10,739 nt of DNA from assembly GCA_017988355.1 (NCBI GenBank), contig JAGNRX010000024.1, positions 1-10,739 of the forward strand, read 5' to 3'. Source of the DNA: Bacteroidales bacterium. Lineage in GTDB: Bacteria; Bacteroidota; Bacteroidia; Bacteroidales; P3. Below are positions 1 to 7,434 of the stretch, piece after piece (position 1 is the first letter of the stretch; the number at the start of each line of letters is the position of its first letter). The notes beneath the pieces were generated by a model that ran no database searches, had not been told where the DNA came from, and saw nothing but the letters and a program-made list of their open reading frames with translations. The translations under genes were made by a program, and so were the position numbers.

Positions 1-479
1 ATCCCCTGCCTGAGGCTCAACTTGACCGTTTTATGTTTATGCTTTGGCTTGATTATCCAAGCTTTGAAGAAGAAATAAACATTCTAAAAGCTACCACAAC
101 AGGAATGAATACTAAGGTAGAGAAGATATTATCAAAAGAAGAAATCATTCTAATGCAGGATTTAATTAGAAAGATTCCTGTTCCTGATAATGTTTATGAA
201 TATGCTGTTCGTTTGGTTGAGAAAACAAGAGTTTCAACTCCAAATGCTCATCCAATTGCTAATAAGTATCTTTCATGGGGAGCAGGTCCAAGAGCTTCAC
301 AGTATTTGATTATTGGGGCTAAGTGCCATGCAGTGCTTAAAGGGAAATACTCTCCAGATATAGAAGATATTAAGGCTGTGGCTGTTTCTGTTCTTCGTCA
401 TAGGATAGTTCAAAACTATTCCTCACAAGCAGAAGGATACACAGCAGAGAAAATTATTATTGATTTAATTAATTCATAA
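1..479 (+). CDS. MoxR-family AAA+ ATPase, C-terminal part (5' truncated by window)
   Basis: Reading frame 3 is open from the window edge, and 158 residues plus the stop are visible. It begins PLPEAQLDRFMF, the conserved MoxR/RavA-type segment near sensor 1 of the AAA+ core. It then runs into the helical lid, where GAGPRASQYLI matches the family's G-A-S-P-R-A sensor-2-like motif. The Walker A and B motifs lie upstream of the window. MoxR ATPases are cytoplasmic chaperone-like proteins that usually act on partner proteins with von Willebrand A domains, often assisting metal insertion or envelope-complex maturation. The internal ATG at position 33 is not the true start, because homology continues upstream of it. 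The next gene begins 5 bp after the stop, so the two are probably co-transcribed. Usual partners (DUF58, BatA-like VWA genes) are not downstream here. Family assignment is firm; the substrate is unknown. Confidence 0.9.
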   Translation, partial: PLPEAQLDRFMFMLWLDYPSFEEEINILKATTTGMNTKVEKILSKEEIILMQDLIRKIPVPDNVYEYAVRLVEKTRVSTPNAHPIANKYLSWGAGPRASQYLIIGAKCHAVLKGKYSPDIEDIKAVAVSVLRHRIVQNYSSQAEGYTAEKIIIDLINS

Positions 480-484
480 GTCCT

Positions 485-1747
485 ATGAAAAAAACAATAC
501 TTATTTTAATAATAATTGTGGTTAGTGCAAACCTTTTTGCCCAAATAAAACCAACCTCATCATGTAGCCAAGTTATTATTCCCTCACCTCAAAGACAAAG
601 ACCGGTAAAAGGTGTTAAGGCTGAAGTTTCATTCCCAGAGAAATTTGAAGCATTTATTTGTTTTGAGCCAAGAAAATCAAACTATACCGAAGATGCTCTA
701 AATGCTTTGGATAGCGTTTATAAAGTTGCCTTTGATAAGGATAATGGAAAGTTCTATAAAATTACTATCATTGGTTATGACGATGCAGAGCAGGTTAATG
801 AAAAGTATTCATCACTAGCAAGAGAAAGAGCAATAAAAGTTTTTGATTATTTTGCTTCAAGAGAAGAAACAGAATTTATTGTTCGTAAGACACCAAGCAA
901 GTTCTATCACTCTTGCAATGGAACAACTGAATGTATTATCAAATATAAGATGCCGTTCGATTTCAAATGGATAAACCTAAGTGATAAACCAATAGAGGAA
1001 AGATCAATTAACAAAATAGATTTAAAAAGTAAGGTATATATATTAGTTGAAAACAATCCAGATGAATGCTTGGGGAAATTCAACGACTATTACTATCCAT
1101 CTCAAGACACAACAATCCTTACTCAAAATATGTCAATGCTTAAAATGCCTAAGGGTGCTTTAGAAAGCATTACTCACACAAAAGACACTCTTAACAGCGA
1201 GATGACCTTGCAGTTTGAAGATGTGCTTTCATTTGAAGATTTAACAAGAAACTACCAACTTATTCCACATAGAAGACAGTATATTATTAATGCAGGATAT
1301 TTTGTTTTAAAGTCAAATCACCAACCAAACTATGAGACCTGCGAATTAAAAGAAAACTTCAAGCAAGATATTACCATAAGGCTAAATCTTGAAATGCAAC
1401 AAAATGAAGCAAAACTTAAATTCTTTGCTAAAACTTATAAACCAGATGGAACATGGGAATATAAAGCTATCCCTACCGCAAAAGATAAAGACAAAGAAAC
1501 CAAATTGCAAGCAATAACAGGGAGTCTTTCAGCTTTCCAATTAGACACAATTTATGTTGGGAAGAAAATAGATGAAAAAGAGATGTCTGATTATTTCTAT
1601 CCAGCAAAAGAAGGCGAGCCTGGTGCATTTCAAGCAATGGGTGGATGGTTAAAACCATACAAATTAGACAAAAGAGGTTCAATAGTTTTGAAAAAATCTA
1701 TGGAGATGATTCTTCGCAAACCAATCGGAGAATCAATTGGGGAATAA
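485..1747 (+). CDS. Exported protein of unknown function with a degenerate OmpA-like region
   Basis: A 420-residue protein that I do not recognise as a named family. Residues 1-20 are a Sec signal peptide: MKK, a long hydrophobic core, then NLFA before Q20, a typical Bacteroidota signal peptidase I site. There is no lipobox cysteine, so the mature protein is probably periplasmic or outer-membrane associated. Residues 58-126 resemble an OmpA C-terminal fold. An initial strand (ICFEP) and a helix are followed by a strand with ITIIGYDD, then N-x4-SSLARERAIKVFDYF, like the N..LS..RA..V..YL helix of OmpA proteins. The usual peptidoglycan-binding Asp and Arg are not clearly both present. The remaining 290 residues are mixed alpha/beta with no recognised motif and end in a basic stretch (KLDKRGSIVLKK). 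It follows moxR by 5 bp and precedes ybeY by 37 bp. The OmpA-like reading is an inference from pattern only. Confidence 0.75.
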   Translation: MKKTILILIIIVVSANLFAQIKPTSSCSQVIIPSPQRQRPVKGVKAEVSFPEKFEAFICFEPRKSNYTEDALNALDSVYKVAFDKDNGKFYKITIIGYDDAEQVNEKYSSLARERAIKVFDYFASREETEFIVRKTPSKFYHSCNGTTECIIKYKMPFDFKWINLSDKPIEERSINKIDLKSKVYILVENNPDECLGKFNDYYYPSQDTTILTQNMSMLKMPKGALESITHTKDTLNSEMTLQFEDVLSFEDLTRNYQLIPHRRQYIINAGYFVLKSNHQPNYETCELKENFKQDITIRLNLEMQQNEAKLKFFAKTYKPDGTWEYKAIPTAKDKDKETKLQAITGSLSAFQLDTIYVGKKIDEKEMSDYFYPAKEGEPGAFQAMGGWLKPYKLDKRGSIVLKKSMEMILRKPIGESIGE

Positions 1748-1784
1748 GGCTTAGCTAAATCTCTAAAGAATAATAATAATTGAA

Positions 1785-2204
1785 ATGGCAGTAAGTTTTA
1801 ATTTTGTAGAAACAAAGGATATCCTATCTCAAAAGAATAAGATTAAGGCTTGGATTAAGTCTGTGGTTGAGAAAAAGGGAATGAAAGTAGGCGATATATC
1901 TTATATATTTTGCAAAGACGAATACCTGTTGAATATTAATAAGACTTATCTAAATCATGATTACTTTACCGACATTATTAGCTTCGACTATTCAGATAAG
2001 GATAAGGTTGCAGGAGATTTATTTATTAGCATTGACAGAGTTTTAGATAATTCCAAAAGCCTAAATCAAGAATTTGAACAAGAACTATATAGGGTGATTA
2101 TTCATGGTGTTCTACATCTTTTAGGCTTAAAGGATAAGACAGAGAAAGAAGAAAAAGAAATGAGAAAGGCAGAAGAAGAATGTTTAAAAAGTTTGATGTT
2201 ATAG
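1785..2204 (+). CDS. ybeY: Endoribonuclease YbeY (rRNA maturation factor)
   Basis: A 139-residue protein of the UPF0054/YbeY family, a metal-dependent single-strand endoribonuclease involved in 16S rRNA 3'-end maturation and 70S quality control. The conserved block INKTYLNHDYFTDIISFDY (residues 51-69) matches the family's N-x2-Y-x5-x-T-D-x-x-S-F region. The metal site is HGVLHLLGLKD (107-117). His107 and His111 are present, while the canonical third His is Asp117. The catalytic Arg of the E. coli protein (N-x2-Y-R) is Leu56 here. From what I recall of Bacteroidota YbeY sequences, both substitutions are normal in this phylum, so I do not read the gene as inactive. Its length is typical or slightly short. 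The last 25 bp overlap the start of mnmG, which suggests translational coupling. Confidence 0.93.
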   Translation: MAVSFNFVETKDILSQKNKIKAWIKSVVEKKGMKVGDISYIFCKDEYLLNINKTYLNHDYFTDIISFDYSDKDKVAGDLFISIDRVLDNSKSLNQEFEQELYRVIIHGVLHLLGLKDKTEKEEKEMRKAEEECLKSLML

Positions 2205-4060
2205 TTATTGGAGCAGGACATGCAGGATGTGAAGCAGCTTGTGCAACAGCTAATTTAGGATCCTCTGTTTTGCTTATTACCCAAAATCTTAATGCAATTG
2301 CCCAACTTTCATGCAACCCTGCTATGGGAGGAGTTGCAAAAGGACAAATTGTTAAAGAGATTGACGCCTTAGGGGGTTATTCAGCACTTATTACCGATCA
2401 AAACACACTACAGTTTAGAATGCTTAACCGCTCAAAGGGTCCTGCAATGTGGAGTCCAAGAGCTCAGGTTGATAATGTAATGTTTTCAGTGGCTTGGCAT
2501 AAAGTCTTAGATTCAATTGAAAATCTAAGTCTATGGCAAGATGATGTTATTGGTTTGGATATAAAAAATGGTAAGGTTTGTGGAGTTAAAACCAAAATGG
2601 GATTAGAAATCCAGGCAAGAAGTGTTGTCTTAACAAATGGCACATTCCTTAATGGAAAGATTCATATTGGACAGCAAAACTTTGGAGCAGGAAGAATTGG
2701 AGAGATGAACTCAGAGGGATTGTCGGAAGACCTTCATAATAATTATGGTTTTGATGTTTTGACCCTTAAAACAGGAACTCCAATGAGGGTTGACGGAAGA
2801 AGCATTGACTTTAGAAAATTAGAGGAACAAAAAGGAGATGAAGACCCAAAACAATTCTCTTTTATGAACCTTAGAAAAGAACCTCTTATTCAAAGAAGTT
2901 GCTATTTAGCTTATACTTCTTTGGATGTTCACGATATATTAAGAACAGGATTTGAACACTCCCCTATGTTTCAAGGAAGAATTCAAGGAGTGGGCCCAAG
3001 ATACTGTCCTTCAATTGAGGATAAGATAGACCGATTTGCAGGAAAAACTCAACACCAACTTTTCATAGAGCCAGAAAGCAACTATACTAGTTTATATTAT
3101 GTTAATGGTTTCTCATCCTCTCTTCCCTTAAGCGTTCAATATGAAGCTTTGCAAAAGATAAAAGGGTTTGAAAATGCAGTAATACAAAAGCCTGGCTATG
3201 CGATTGAATATGACTATTTCCCTCCAACACAATTAAAAGACACCTTAGAGACAAAACAAATTGAAAACCTATACTTTGCAGGACAAATAAATGGAACAAC
3301 AGGTTATGAGGAAGCAGGTTCTCAAGGCTTAATGGCAGGAATAAATGCACATCTCAAGCTTAATGAAAAGCCACCCTTTGTTTTAAAACGTTCAGAAAGT
3401 TATATTGGAGTTTTGATTGATGACCTAATTACAAAAGGAGTTGATGAACCGTATCGAATGTTTACCTCAAGAGCAGAATTTAGAATTCTTTTGCGTCAAG
3501 ATAATGCAGACCAAAGACTGACTCCTCTTTCTTATGCTATTGGTTTAGCTTCTAAAGAGAGGATGGAAAGAGTTGAAAGAAAAACAGAAAGTTGCAACGA
3601 GTTAATATCCTTTATTGAAAACAAGAGTGCAAACCCAGATGAAGTAAACTCATTATTTGAAGAAAAAGATACACCAAAAATTAATCAGAAAACAAAGATA
3701 GGTCTGCTTATTCTTCGTCCTCAAATAACACTTATGGATCTAAATGATAATATCCCTTATCTTAAAGAAAAGATAGATGAAATTGAGGAAAGTATAAGAG
3801 AAGAGGTAATTGAATCCGCTGAAATTAAGATAAAATATAAGAGTTATATTATTAAGGAACAAGAAATCTCGGAAAAGCTATCAAAATACGAGAACCTAAT
3901 AATTAAGGATGATTTCAACTATCAAGCCCTTAACTCACTTAGTTTTGAGGCAAGAGAAAAACTATCAAAGATCCGTCCAAAAACAATAGGACAAGCCTCT
4001 CGTATAAGTGGTGTTTCTCCATCAGACATATCAATCCTTATTATTTATATCTCGAGATAA
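2180..4060 (+). CDS. mnmG: tRNA uridine-5-carboxymethylaminomethyl modification enzyme MnmG (GidA)
   Basis: A full-length 626-residue MnmG (family usually about 620-630). It is the FAD-binding subunit that works with the GTPase MnmE to place the carboxymethylaminomethyl group on U34 of tRNAs reading NNA/NNG codons, using methylene-tetrahydrofolate and NADH. The FAD dinucleotide fold is visible at the N-terminus (VIVIGAGHAG, residues 7-16). It is followed by the family signature CNPAMGGVAKG (45-55), then GVGPRYCPSIEDK, and the FAD-contacting motif GQINGTTGYEEA. RAEFRILLRQDNAD follows, leading into the helical C-terminal domain that binds MnmE and tRNA. The ATG lies inside ybeY, and the N-terminal sequence fits the family start exactly. 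mnmE is not in this window. The 3' end overlaps the convergent PAP2 gene by 30 bp, so the last ten codons also lie opposite coding sequence. Confidence 0.98.
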   Translation: MFKKFDVIVIGAGHAGCEAACATANLGSSVLLITQNLNAIAQLSCNPAMGGVAKGQIVKEIDALGGYSALITDQNTLQFRMLNRSKGPAMWSPRAQVDNVMFSVAWHKVLDSIENLSLWQDDVIGLDIKNGKVCGVKTKMGLEIQARSVVLTNGTFLNGKIHIGQQNFGAGRIGEMNSEGLSEDLHNNYGFDVLTLKTGTPMRVDGRSIDFRKLEEQKGDEDPKQFSFMNLRKEPLIQRSCYLAYTSLDVHDILRTGFEHSPMFQGRIQGVGPRYCPSIEDKIDRFAGKTQHQLFIEPESNYTSLYYVNGFSSSLPLSVQYEALQKIKGFENAVIQKPGYAIEYDYFPPTQLKDTLETKQIENLYFAGQINGTTGYEEAGSQGLMAGINAHLKLNEKPPFVLKRSESYIGVLIDDLITKGVDEPYRMFTSRAEFRILLRQDNADQRLTPLSYAIGLASKERMERVERKTESCNELISFIENKSANPDEVNSLFEEKDTPKINQKTKIGLLILRPQITLMDLNDNIPYLKEKIDEIEESIREEVIESAEIKIKYKSYIIKEQEISEKLSKYENLIIKDDFNYQALNSLSFEAREKLSKIRPKTIGQASRISGVSPSDISILIIYISR

Positions 4061-4639
4061 GAATTTGAACTTCTTTTGAGCCAGCTTATATAATAAGATT
4101 ATTAGATAGCCAATTAGTATTCCAAGTAAAGCTCCACCAATAATATCCCCTGGGTAGTGAACACCACAATAAACTCTTGAATAAGCAACTAAAACTGCCC
4201 AAAGAATAATCATTATAGAGAAGATTTTATATTTTCTACCAAGCAAAAAGAAGATTGTCGCTAGGGAAAAAGCATTTGCAGCATGGGAAGAAACAAAACC
4301 AAACTGACCTCCTTTATGGTCAAATACAAGTTTCCAAGAATCAAGCTTTACAAGATTAACTCCTTCTAAAGCATGACTGGGTCTAAGCCTTTCAAATACA
4401 TCCTTAAAACAAAGAACAGAAATTCTGTCTGCCAAAAGGAATGATAGGGCAACTAAAATAATTAAGACCCAAAACTCCTTTTTGAATTTTTTAATTGTAA
4501 GAAATATGGTTGCGGCAAGAATGACAAAAACAAAACTAAGATTATGACTAAGGAATGAAAAAACATAATCGAAGAACTCATTCCTTTGTCCGTTAATCAG
4601 ATAAAAAAGCTCCGTGTCTTTATCTATCAACCTCTTCAT
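4031..4639 (-). CDS. PAP2-family membrane phosphatase
   Basis: A 202-residue membrane protein with the full phosphatidic-acid-phosphatase type 2 signature. Motif 1 is K79-x6-R86-P87 (KDVFERLRP), motif 2 is SSHA (117-120, nucleophile-assisting His119), and motif 3 is S154-R155-x5-H161-x3-D165 with the catalytic His161. Hydrophobic segments lie at about 35-50, 57-73, 122-134, 138-153 and 168-184, with the active site facing the periplasm in this family. The N-terminus [20 protein letters not shown] is typical of Bacteroidota homologues. Substrates in the family include undecaprenyl pyrophosphate, phosphatidyl-glycerophosphate and lipid A 1-phosphate, and the sequence does not say which applies. 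It is the last gene of the minus-strand operon. Its ATG lies 20 bp inside obg, suggesting translational coupling, and its tail overlaps mnmG. Confidence 0.93.
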   Translation of the reverse strand: MKRLIDKDTELFYLINGQRNEFFDYVFSFLSHNLSFVFVILAATIFLTIKKFKKEFWVLIILVALSFLLADRISVLCFKDVFERLRPSHALEGVNLVKLDSWKLVFDHKGGQFGFVSSHAANAFSLATIFFLLGRKYKIFSIMIILWAVLVAYSRVYCGVHYPGDIIGGALLGILIGYLIILLYKLAQKKFKFLSRDINNKD

Positions 4640-5621
4640 TTAGCTTTTTCCAAATTAAATCCTTCAATTCCATTAGTCCTTTGCCAGCAACTGAAGAAAT
4701 AAATAAAGAATTTACGTCTTTTGGTAGAAGTTTTTTCATCTCCTCTATCATTCCTTCATCTAACATATCAGATTTAGTTATTGCAAGAATTCTATCCTTA
4801 TCCATTAGCTCTGGATTAAAGTTTTCAAGTTCCTTTAATAGGATATTATATTCTTTTTTAATATCATCTGTGTCGCAAGGAACCATGAAAAGTAATAAAG
4901 AGTTTCTTTCAATATGTCTAAGGAAGCGAAGTCCTAAGCCTTTACCCTCTGATGCTCCTTCAATAATACCTGGAATATCTGCCATAATAAAAGATTTATC
5001 ATCCCTATATCCAACAATTCCAAGATTAGGGACTAAGGTAGTGAAAGGATAATCTCCAATTTCTGGCTTAGCTGCTGAAATAACGCTAAGAAGAGTACTC
5101 TTTCCTGCATTTGGAAAACCAACAAGTCCAACATCAGCTAATATCTTAAGCTCAATAATCTTCCAAAGCTCTTGTCCATCTTCTCCTGGTTGTGCAAAAC
5201 GAGGTGTTTGGAAAGTTGAGGATTTAAAATGGTCGTTACCCTGTCCTCCTCTACCTCCTCTTGCAACAATAGCCATTTGACCATCTTCAACAATTTCACA
5301 ATCAATTTCTCCTGTAAGTTCATCCTTACAAATTGTTCCAAGTGGCACATCAATAATAATATCTTTCCCATCAGCACCTGTAAGACGGCTCTTTCCTCCT
5401 GGTCCTCCCATTTGGGCAATTAAATGCTTAGTGTATTTTAAGTGTAAAAGAGTCCAAAACTGTTTATTACCTCTTAAAATAATATGGCCTCCTCTTCCTC
5501 CATCTCCTCCATCAGGACCTCCCTTAGCTGTTAAACGCGATCTTAAAAGGTGGGTACTACCCGGGCCTCCCTTTCCACTCCTACAGTTAATCTTCACATA
5601 ATCTACAAAATTTGAACGCAT
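4620..5621 (-). CDS. obg: GTPase Obg (ObgE/CgtA)
   Basis: A 333-residue Obg GTPase, associated with 50S ribosome assembly and with GTP/ppGpp status. Residues 1-160 form the glycine-rich Obg fold ([32 protein letters not shown]). The G domain follows: G1 GFPNAGKS (168-175), G2 in YPFTT (191-195), G3 DIPG (215-218) within [19 protein letters not shown]4 TKSD (282-285) and G5 SSVAGKG (309-315). It ends at residue 333 without the C-terminal OCT domain found in Firmicutes Obg. This is the usual short form in Bacteroidota. The start [11 protein letters not shown] fits the phylum's conserved N-terminus. It lies 35 bp after adk and overlaps the PAP2 start by 20 bp. The adk-obg adjacency is conserved in Bacteroidales as far as I recall. 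Confidence 0.97.
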   Translation of the reverse strand: MRSNFVDYVKINCRSGKGGPGSTHLLRSRLTAKGGPDGGDGGRGGHIILRGNKQFWTLLHLKYTKHLIAQMGGPGGKSRLTGADGKDIIIDVPLGTICKDELTGEIDCEIVEDGQMAIVARGGRGGQGNDHFKSSTFQTPRFAQPGEDGQELWKIIELKILADVGLVGFPNAGKSTLLSVISAAKPEIGDYPFTTLVPNLGIVGYRDDKSFIMADIPGIIEGASEGKGLGLRFLRHIERNSLLLFMVPCDTDDIKKEYNILLKELENFNPELMDKDRILAITKSDMLDEGMIEEMKKLLPKDVNSLFISSVAGKGLMELKDLIWKKLNEEVDR

Positions 5622-5656
5622 ATTATTTTATTTTCTTAGTTATCTTTATAATTAAA

Positions 5657-6820
5657 TTAGGCTTTCTTTAGAGCCTGGTCAACAATGTCGCAAAGTGTTT
5701 CAAAAACAACATCAACAGGGCCGTCAGAATTAACGCTATAATATTTGTTTTTATTTTGGTAGTATGACCTAACCTTTGCTGCTGATTCCTCGTAGCTTTC
5801 AAGACGATGAATAATTATTTCAGGGTCCATATCGTAAACTCTTCTTCTCTCTGTCTTGCTTCTTTGAGTTAATCTCTTAACACATTGAAGAGAACTTGAT
5901 TTCATTTCAATCATACAAGTTACCGAAGTGTGTTTCTTCTCTAATATTCCGTCCATAATGTAGGCCTGAACATAGGTTGAAGGAAACCCTTTAAATAAGA
6001 ACCCTTTTGAATTTTGATTGGTTTTAATCTTCTTCTCAATAAGCTGAATAGCTATTAGGTCTGGAACATTATTCCCTTGTTCTATATAAGGCTGACATTC
6101 TTTTCCTATTTCAGATCCAGCAATAATCTCATCTCTAATCATTGCTCCTGTTGAAACATAAACTAATTCATATTTTTCGGCTAAGTTCTTTGCCTGTGTT
6201 CCTCTTCCTGAGCCTGGAGGTCCAAATAAGATTATATTTCTATAAGCATTTTCAAGAGTTTTATCAATTACTGATTCCAACCTTTCAAATACTTCATCCA
6301 CTGTTCCAACTCCATCAATTGGGCAGTAAATGCCTTTCTCTTTGTAGAACTCTGCAACAGGAATAGTTTTGTTGTCATATTCATTGAAACGATTAAGAAT
6401 AACATCTTTCTTGTCATCTTCCCTACCCTCGATTGCAGCTCTCTTAATCATTCTGTCTATCAACAAATCTCTTGGAGCTTCCAATGAAAGCAGACATAGA
6501 AGACGACGGTTCATTCTGTGAAGCAAACCTTCTAAGATATATGCTTGAACAACTGTTCTTGGGAAACCATCAAAGAGAATTCCTCCTGTTGTGGAGTTTT
6601 CAATTGTCTTCTCAATTATCTGAACAATTATTTCATCATCAACAAGTCCTCCTTTATTAATAATGTCTTTTGCTTGAAGTCCTATTTCTGTTCCCTCCAC
6701 AATTTCTTTCCTAAGGATGTCTCCTGTTGAAATGTAGGTAAGGTTATACTTATCAATAAGCATTTTTGATTGAGTTCCCTTGCCCGATCCTGGAGGTCCA
6801 AATAATACGATACTTAACAT
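5657..6820 (-). CDS. adk: Tandem two-domain adenylate kinase with a degenerate second domain
   Basis: One uninterrupted 387-residue frame encodes two adenylate kinase domains in series; Bacteroidota Adk is normally about 190 residues. Domain 1 (1-190) looks active. It has P-loop GPPGSGKGTQ (8-17), STGD with following Arg37, GGLVDDE (57-63), DGFPRT (84-89), a short lid with R123/R127 and REDD (133-136), and Arg144. It should interconvert ATP, AMP and ADP. Domain 2 (about 193-387) repeats the same order of motifs, but with changes at key sites. P-loop Lys becomes Arg (GPPGSGRGTQ, 200-209), STGD becomes STGA, DGFPRT becomes KGFPST (277-282, losing Asp and the AMP-contacting Arg), and the lid REDD becomes RVYDMD. 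Some arginines (R229, R316, R320, R339) persist. Domain 2 is therefore probably a pseudokinase with a structural or regulatory role. The gene lies between hpt and obg, 30 and 35 bp away. Confidence 0.95.
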   Translation of the reverse strand: MLSIVLFGPPGSGKGTQSKMLIDKYNLTYISTGDILRKEIVEGTEIGLQAKDIINKGGLVDDEIIVQIIEKTIENSTTGGILFDGFPRTVVQAYILEGLLHRMNRRLLCLLSLEAPRDLLIDRMIKRAAIEGREDDKKDVILNRFNEYDNKTIPVAEFYKEKGIYCPIDGVGTVDEVFERLESVIDKTLENAYRNIILFGPPGSGRGTQAKNLAEKYELVYVSTGAMIRDEIIAGSEIGKECQPYIEQGNNVPDLIAIQLIEKKIKTNQNSKGFLFKGFPSTYVQAYIMDGILEKKHTSVTCMIEMKSSSLQCVKRLTQRSKTERRRVYDMDPEIIIHRLESYEESAAKVRSYYQNKNKYYSVNSDGPVDVVFETLCDIVDQALKKA

Positions 6821-6850
6821 AGTATTTTCAGTTTTGTTAATATTGAATTG

Positions 6851-7393
6851 CTATATCTCATTTTTTATCTGATAGATATCTTTTAAATTTCTTCCGTACT
6901 CATCAAAATCAAACCCGTATCCAATAATGAACTCGTCACTTATCTCTCTACCTATGTATTTGATGTTAAAATCTTTTTTAAATGATTGTGGTTTAAACAT
7001 TAGAGTGCAAATCTCAAGTGAGGATGGCTCTTTCTTTCTTAGCATTTCAAGAATAAGCTCCATCGTGTTGCCGGTGTCAACTATGTCTTCAACAATAATT
7101 ACGTCCTTGCCCTTAATGTCGCTATTGAGACCAATTAATTCTTTCATCTTCCCTGATGACAAAAGCCCATCGTAGGAAGATACTTTAATAAAACTAATTG
7201 TTGGCAGTCCTTCAATTTGTTTGAATAGGTCTGAACCAAAAAGAAAAGCACCATTAAGTATTACAATAAAACATATTTCTTTTCCAAGATAATCTCTATT
7301 GATTCTCTGGCTTAAAGACTTAATGATTAAATCGATTTCTTGCCTACTAATATACTTCTCAAAGGTCTTGCCCTTAATGTTGATTACTCCCAC
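6851..7393 (-). CDS. hpt: Hypoxanthine phosphoribosyltransferase
   Basis: A purine salvage enzyme that joins hypoxanthine or guanine to PRPP to give IMP or GMP in the cytoplasm. Numbered from the chosen GTG start (180 aa), it shows the type I phosphoribosyltransferase features in order. These are LNGAF (46-50, PPi loop region), SSYDG with the flexible loop, and the PRPP-binding motif VIIVEDIVDTGNTM (98-111) with the adjacent Glu-Asp pair. FKP follows, with the purine-contacting Lys134, then EFIIGYGFDFDEYGRNL at the C-terminus. The longest open frame starts at a TTG at 7414, but the seven extra residues (HFKCSF region) have no family counterpart. Starting at GTG 7393 gives V-G-V-I-N-I-K-G-K-T-F, which aligns with the usual N-terminus. 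No ATG is available in frame. The gene is 41 bp downstream of the M20 stop and 30 bp upstream of adk. Confidence 0.94.
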   Translation of the reverse strand: MGVINIKGKTFEKYISRQEIDLIIKSLSQRINRDYLGKEICFIVILNGAFLFGSDLFKQIEGLPTISFIKVSSYDGLLSSGKMKELIGLNSDIKGKDVIIVEDIVDTGNTMELILEMLRKKEPSSLEICTLMFKPQSFKKDFNIKYIGREISDEFIIGYGFDFDEYGRNLKDIYQIKNEI

Positions 7394-7434
7394 AAAACTA
7401 CATTTAAAATGCAAAGTTAAACTAAAAAGATGAA

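Noticed and set aside
1473..1682. 69-aa hydrophobic minus-strand frame inside the exported-protein gene
   Set aside because: It lies antisense to a longer gene with a signal peptide, and shows no start signal or recognisable motif.
5138..5423. Open frames in other registers across obg
   Set aside because: The Obg frame is fully explained by conserved motifs; these are by-products of its composition.
6142..6730. Plus-strand open frames opposite adk
   Set aside because: They are shadows of the conserved adenylate kinase frame, with no family-like sequence or promoter.
5657..6820. adk length due to a frameshift joining two separate genes
   Set aside because: The frame is continuous, the domain junction is smooth with no second start region, and the domain 2 changes are specific substitutions rather than frame damage.
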